Part shown: in pieces, positions 63,335-64,000 of the stretch | How the letters are laid out: the number at the start of each line of letters is the position of its first letter | Position numbering within the stretch: the first letter of the stretch is position 1 | Assembly: GCF_003049525.1 (NCBI RefSeq) | Contig: NZ_PYWL01000003.1 | Coordinates: 124,001 to 188,000 of the forward strand | Reading direction: 5' to 3' | Origin: Lysinibacillus fusiformis | Lineage (GTDB): Bacteria > Bacillota > Bacilli > Bacillales_A > Planococcaceae | Length of the DNA: 64,000 bases | Translations under genes and position numbers: made by a program | Notes under the pieces: generated by a model | What the model was told of the DNA's origin: nothing | The model's input: the letters and a program-made list of their open reading frames with translations, nothing else | Databases searched by the model: none

Positions 63335-63864
63335 AACGTAAATGTACTAATCATGAGGAAAGCTAAAATTGGAAAAAGGAAAAGATAAAAGGCCGGATGG
63401 AACGTAGTCGCTACAAAATACGTTAAAGTTAAGAACGTACCAGCAGCTGTAATAGGTAAACCTGTGAAATAGCCATTTGCTTCACTAATATTAAAGCGGG
63501 CTAATCGCATCGCACCACAAACGATAAACAGGACGGCCATCATCATGCCGACAAAACCAAAATCAACTAGAACAACTTCGTACATTAATAATGCAGGCGC
63601 CACGCCAAATGATATAATATCACTCATAGAATCTAATTGTTTACCTAACTCAGACACTTGTCCGAGTGCTCTAGCTACCTTACCATCATAGCGATCAAGT
63701 AGAGCTGCAATAAAGATAAACAAGACACTATAGCTATAGTACTCATGTAAAGTGGCCATTATAGCCGCGCCTCCAAAGGACATATTACTAATTGTAATGA
63801 AGTTAGCTGCGTGCGATTTCATTTTCTTAACCGTGGTATCCACCAACTTGTGATAAAAAAACAA
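63322..63864 (-). CDS. pssA: CDP-diacylglycerol-serine O-phosphatidyltransferase PssA
   Basis: PssA makes phosphatidylserine, the precursor of phosphatidylethanolamine, in the membrane. The 180-residue protein has the full CDP-alcohol phosphotransferase motif from residue 59 (DGKVARALGQVSELGKQLD, then SMSD), flanked by several membrane helices. The other common member, PgsA, differs in the first segment; NFITISNMSFGG favours PssA. TTG 63864 is seven bases after AAGGAGTG on the minus strand. No psd follows within the window. Confidence 0.9.
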   Translation of the reverse strand: MFFYHKLVDTTVKKMKSHAANFITISNMSFGGAAIMATLHEYYSYSVLFIFIAALLDRYDGKVARALGQVSELGKQLDSMSDIISFGVAPALLMYEVVLVDFGFVGMMMAVLFIVCGAMRLARFNISEANGYFTGLPITAAGTFLTLTYFVATTFHPAFYLFLFPILAFLMISTFTLKKV

Positions 63865-63958
63865 GGGGGATCACTCCTTTGCACTTAAGATATTGTACCA
63901 TTATACTTCGAATGCGAAAAAATTGACAGTCTAAATTAATGGATAGGGGTTTTTACTA

Positions 63959-64000
63959 ATGAAAGAAAAACTATATCAACGCTTGATAGAACTAACGAAT
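63959..64000 (+). CDS. Start of an unidentified gene, truncated by the window end
   Basis: ATG 63959 opens 14 codons (MKEKLYQRLIELTN) that run off the window. AGGGG lies about ten bases upstream. It is divergent from pssA. Too little is visible to identify the product; a true start further on cannot be excluded. Confidence 0.4.
   Translation, partial: MKEKLYQRLIELTN

Overview
The window is a low-GC chromosomal segment of an endospore-forming member of the Bacillales, most like Lysinibacillus or a close relative. This rests on an intact sporulation sigma factor (sigK), two T-box leaders, an M-box, a 6S RNA next to aspS, and gene order resembling the Bacillus subtilis yrv/yrr region (recJ-apt-relA-dtd-yrvJ-hisS-aspS-6S RNA-tcdA-rarA-cymR-iscS-mnmA-TPR-recD2-alaS-ireB-ruvX-DUF1292-mltG-trmR-trhP1-trhP2-udk-greA). 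The genus is inferred from recalled protein similarity and synteny, not from a database search.

Layout. 1-5115: tryptophan operon trpE(partial)-D-C-F-B-A with overlapping or touching genes; the visible TrpE tail lacks several catalytic residues. 5137-5281: seven 21-bp tandem repeats. 5379-8243: recJ and apt. 8281-12301: insertion of a MarR regulator, a divergent MFS transporter and a pseudouridine catabolic pair (psuK-psuG). 12507-15460: relA, dtd and a YuzF-like protein. 15567-18421: a regulator with a cyclase-like region and a YfcC-type transporter. 18472-23758: SH3b amidase YrvJ, T-box leader, hisS, aspS. 23897-24099: 6S RNA.

24254-32993 is the main accessory region: an amino-sugar and cell-wall-sugar salvage cluster (nagA, NagR-like repressor, SIS protein, HPr paralogue, GNAT, lactose/cellobiose-type PTS B-A-C, MupG-type 6-phosphomuramidase, BadF/NagK-type kinase). 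NagR-like palindromes and cre-like boxes precede its two main transcription units. From 33114 the conserved backbone resumes: tcdA, two unknown genes, rarA, cymR-iscS-mnmA, a TPR protein and an MFS pump. Next come relP, a eukaryotic-type HisA with an overlapping small gene, recD2 and an HpaB-type monooxygenase. An M-box and a possible leader peptide precede corA; a T-box precedes alaS.

53036-62200 holds ireB, ruvX, DUF1292 proteins, mltG, the wobble-uridine modification set trmR-trhP1-trhP2, udk, greA, a DUF1510 protein and mtnN. The window closes with a tiny membrane protein, sigK and pssA, and the first codons of another gene.

Themes: translation and tRNA maturation (two T-boxes, three synthetases, dtd, tcdA, mnmA, trmR/trhP), the stringent response (relA and relP), DNA repair (recJ, rarA, recD2) and cell-wall turnover (YrvJ, MltG, MupG, nagA). 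I saw no rRNA, tRNA, insertion sequence, prophage or CRISPR array.
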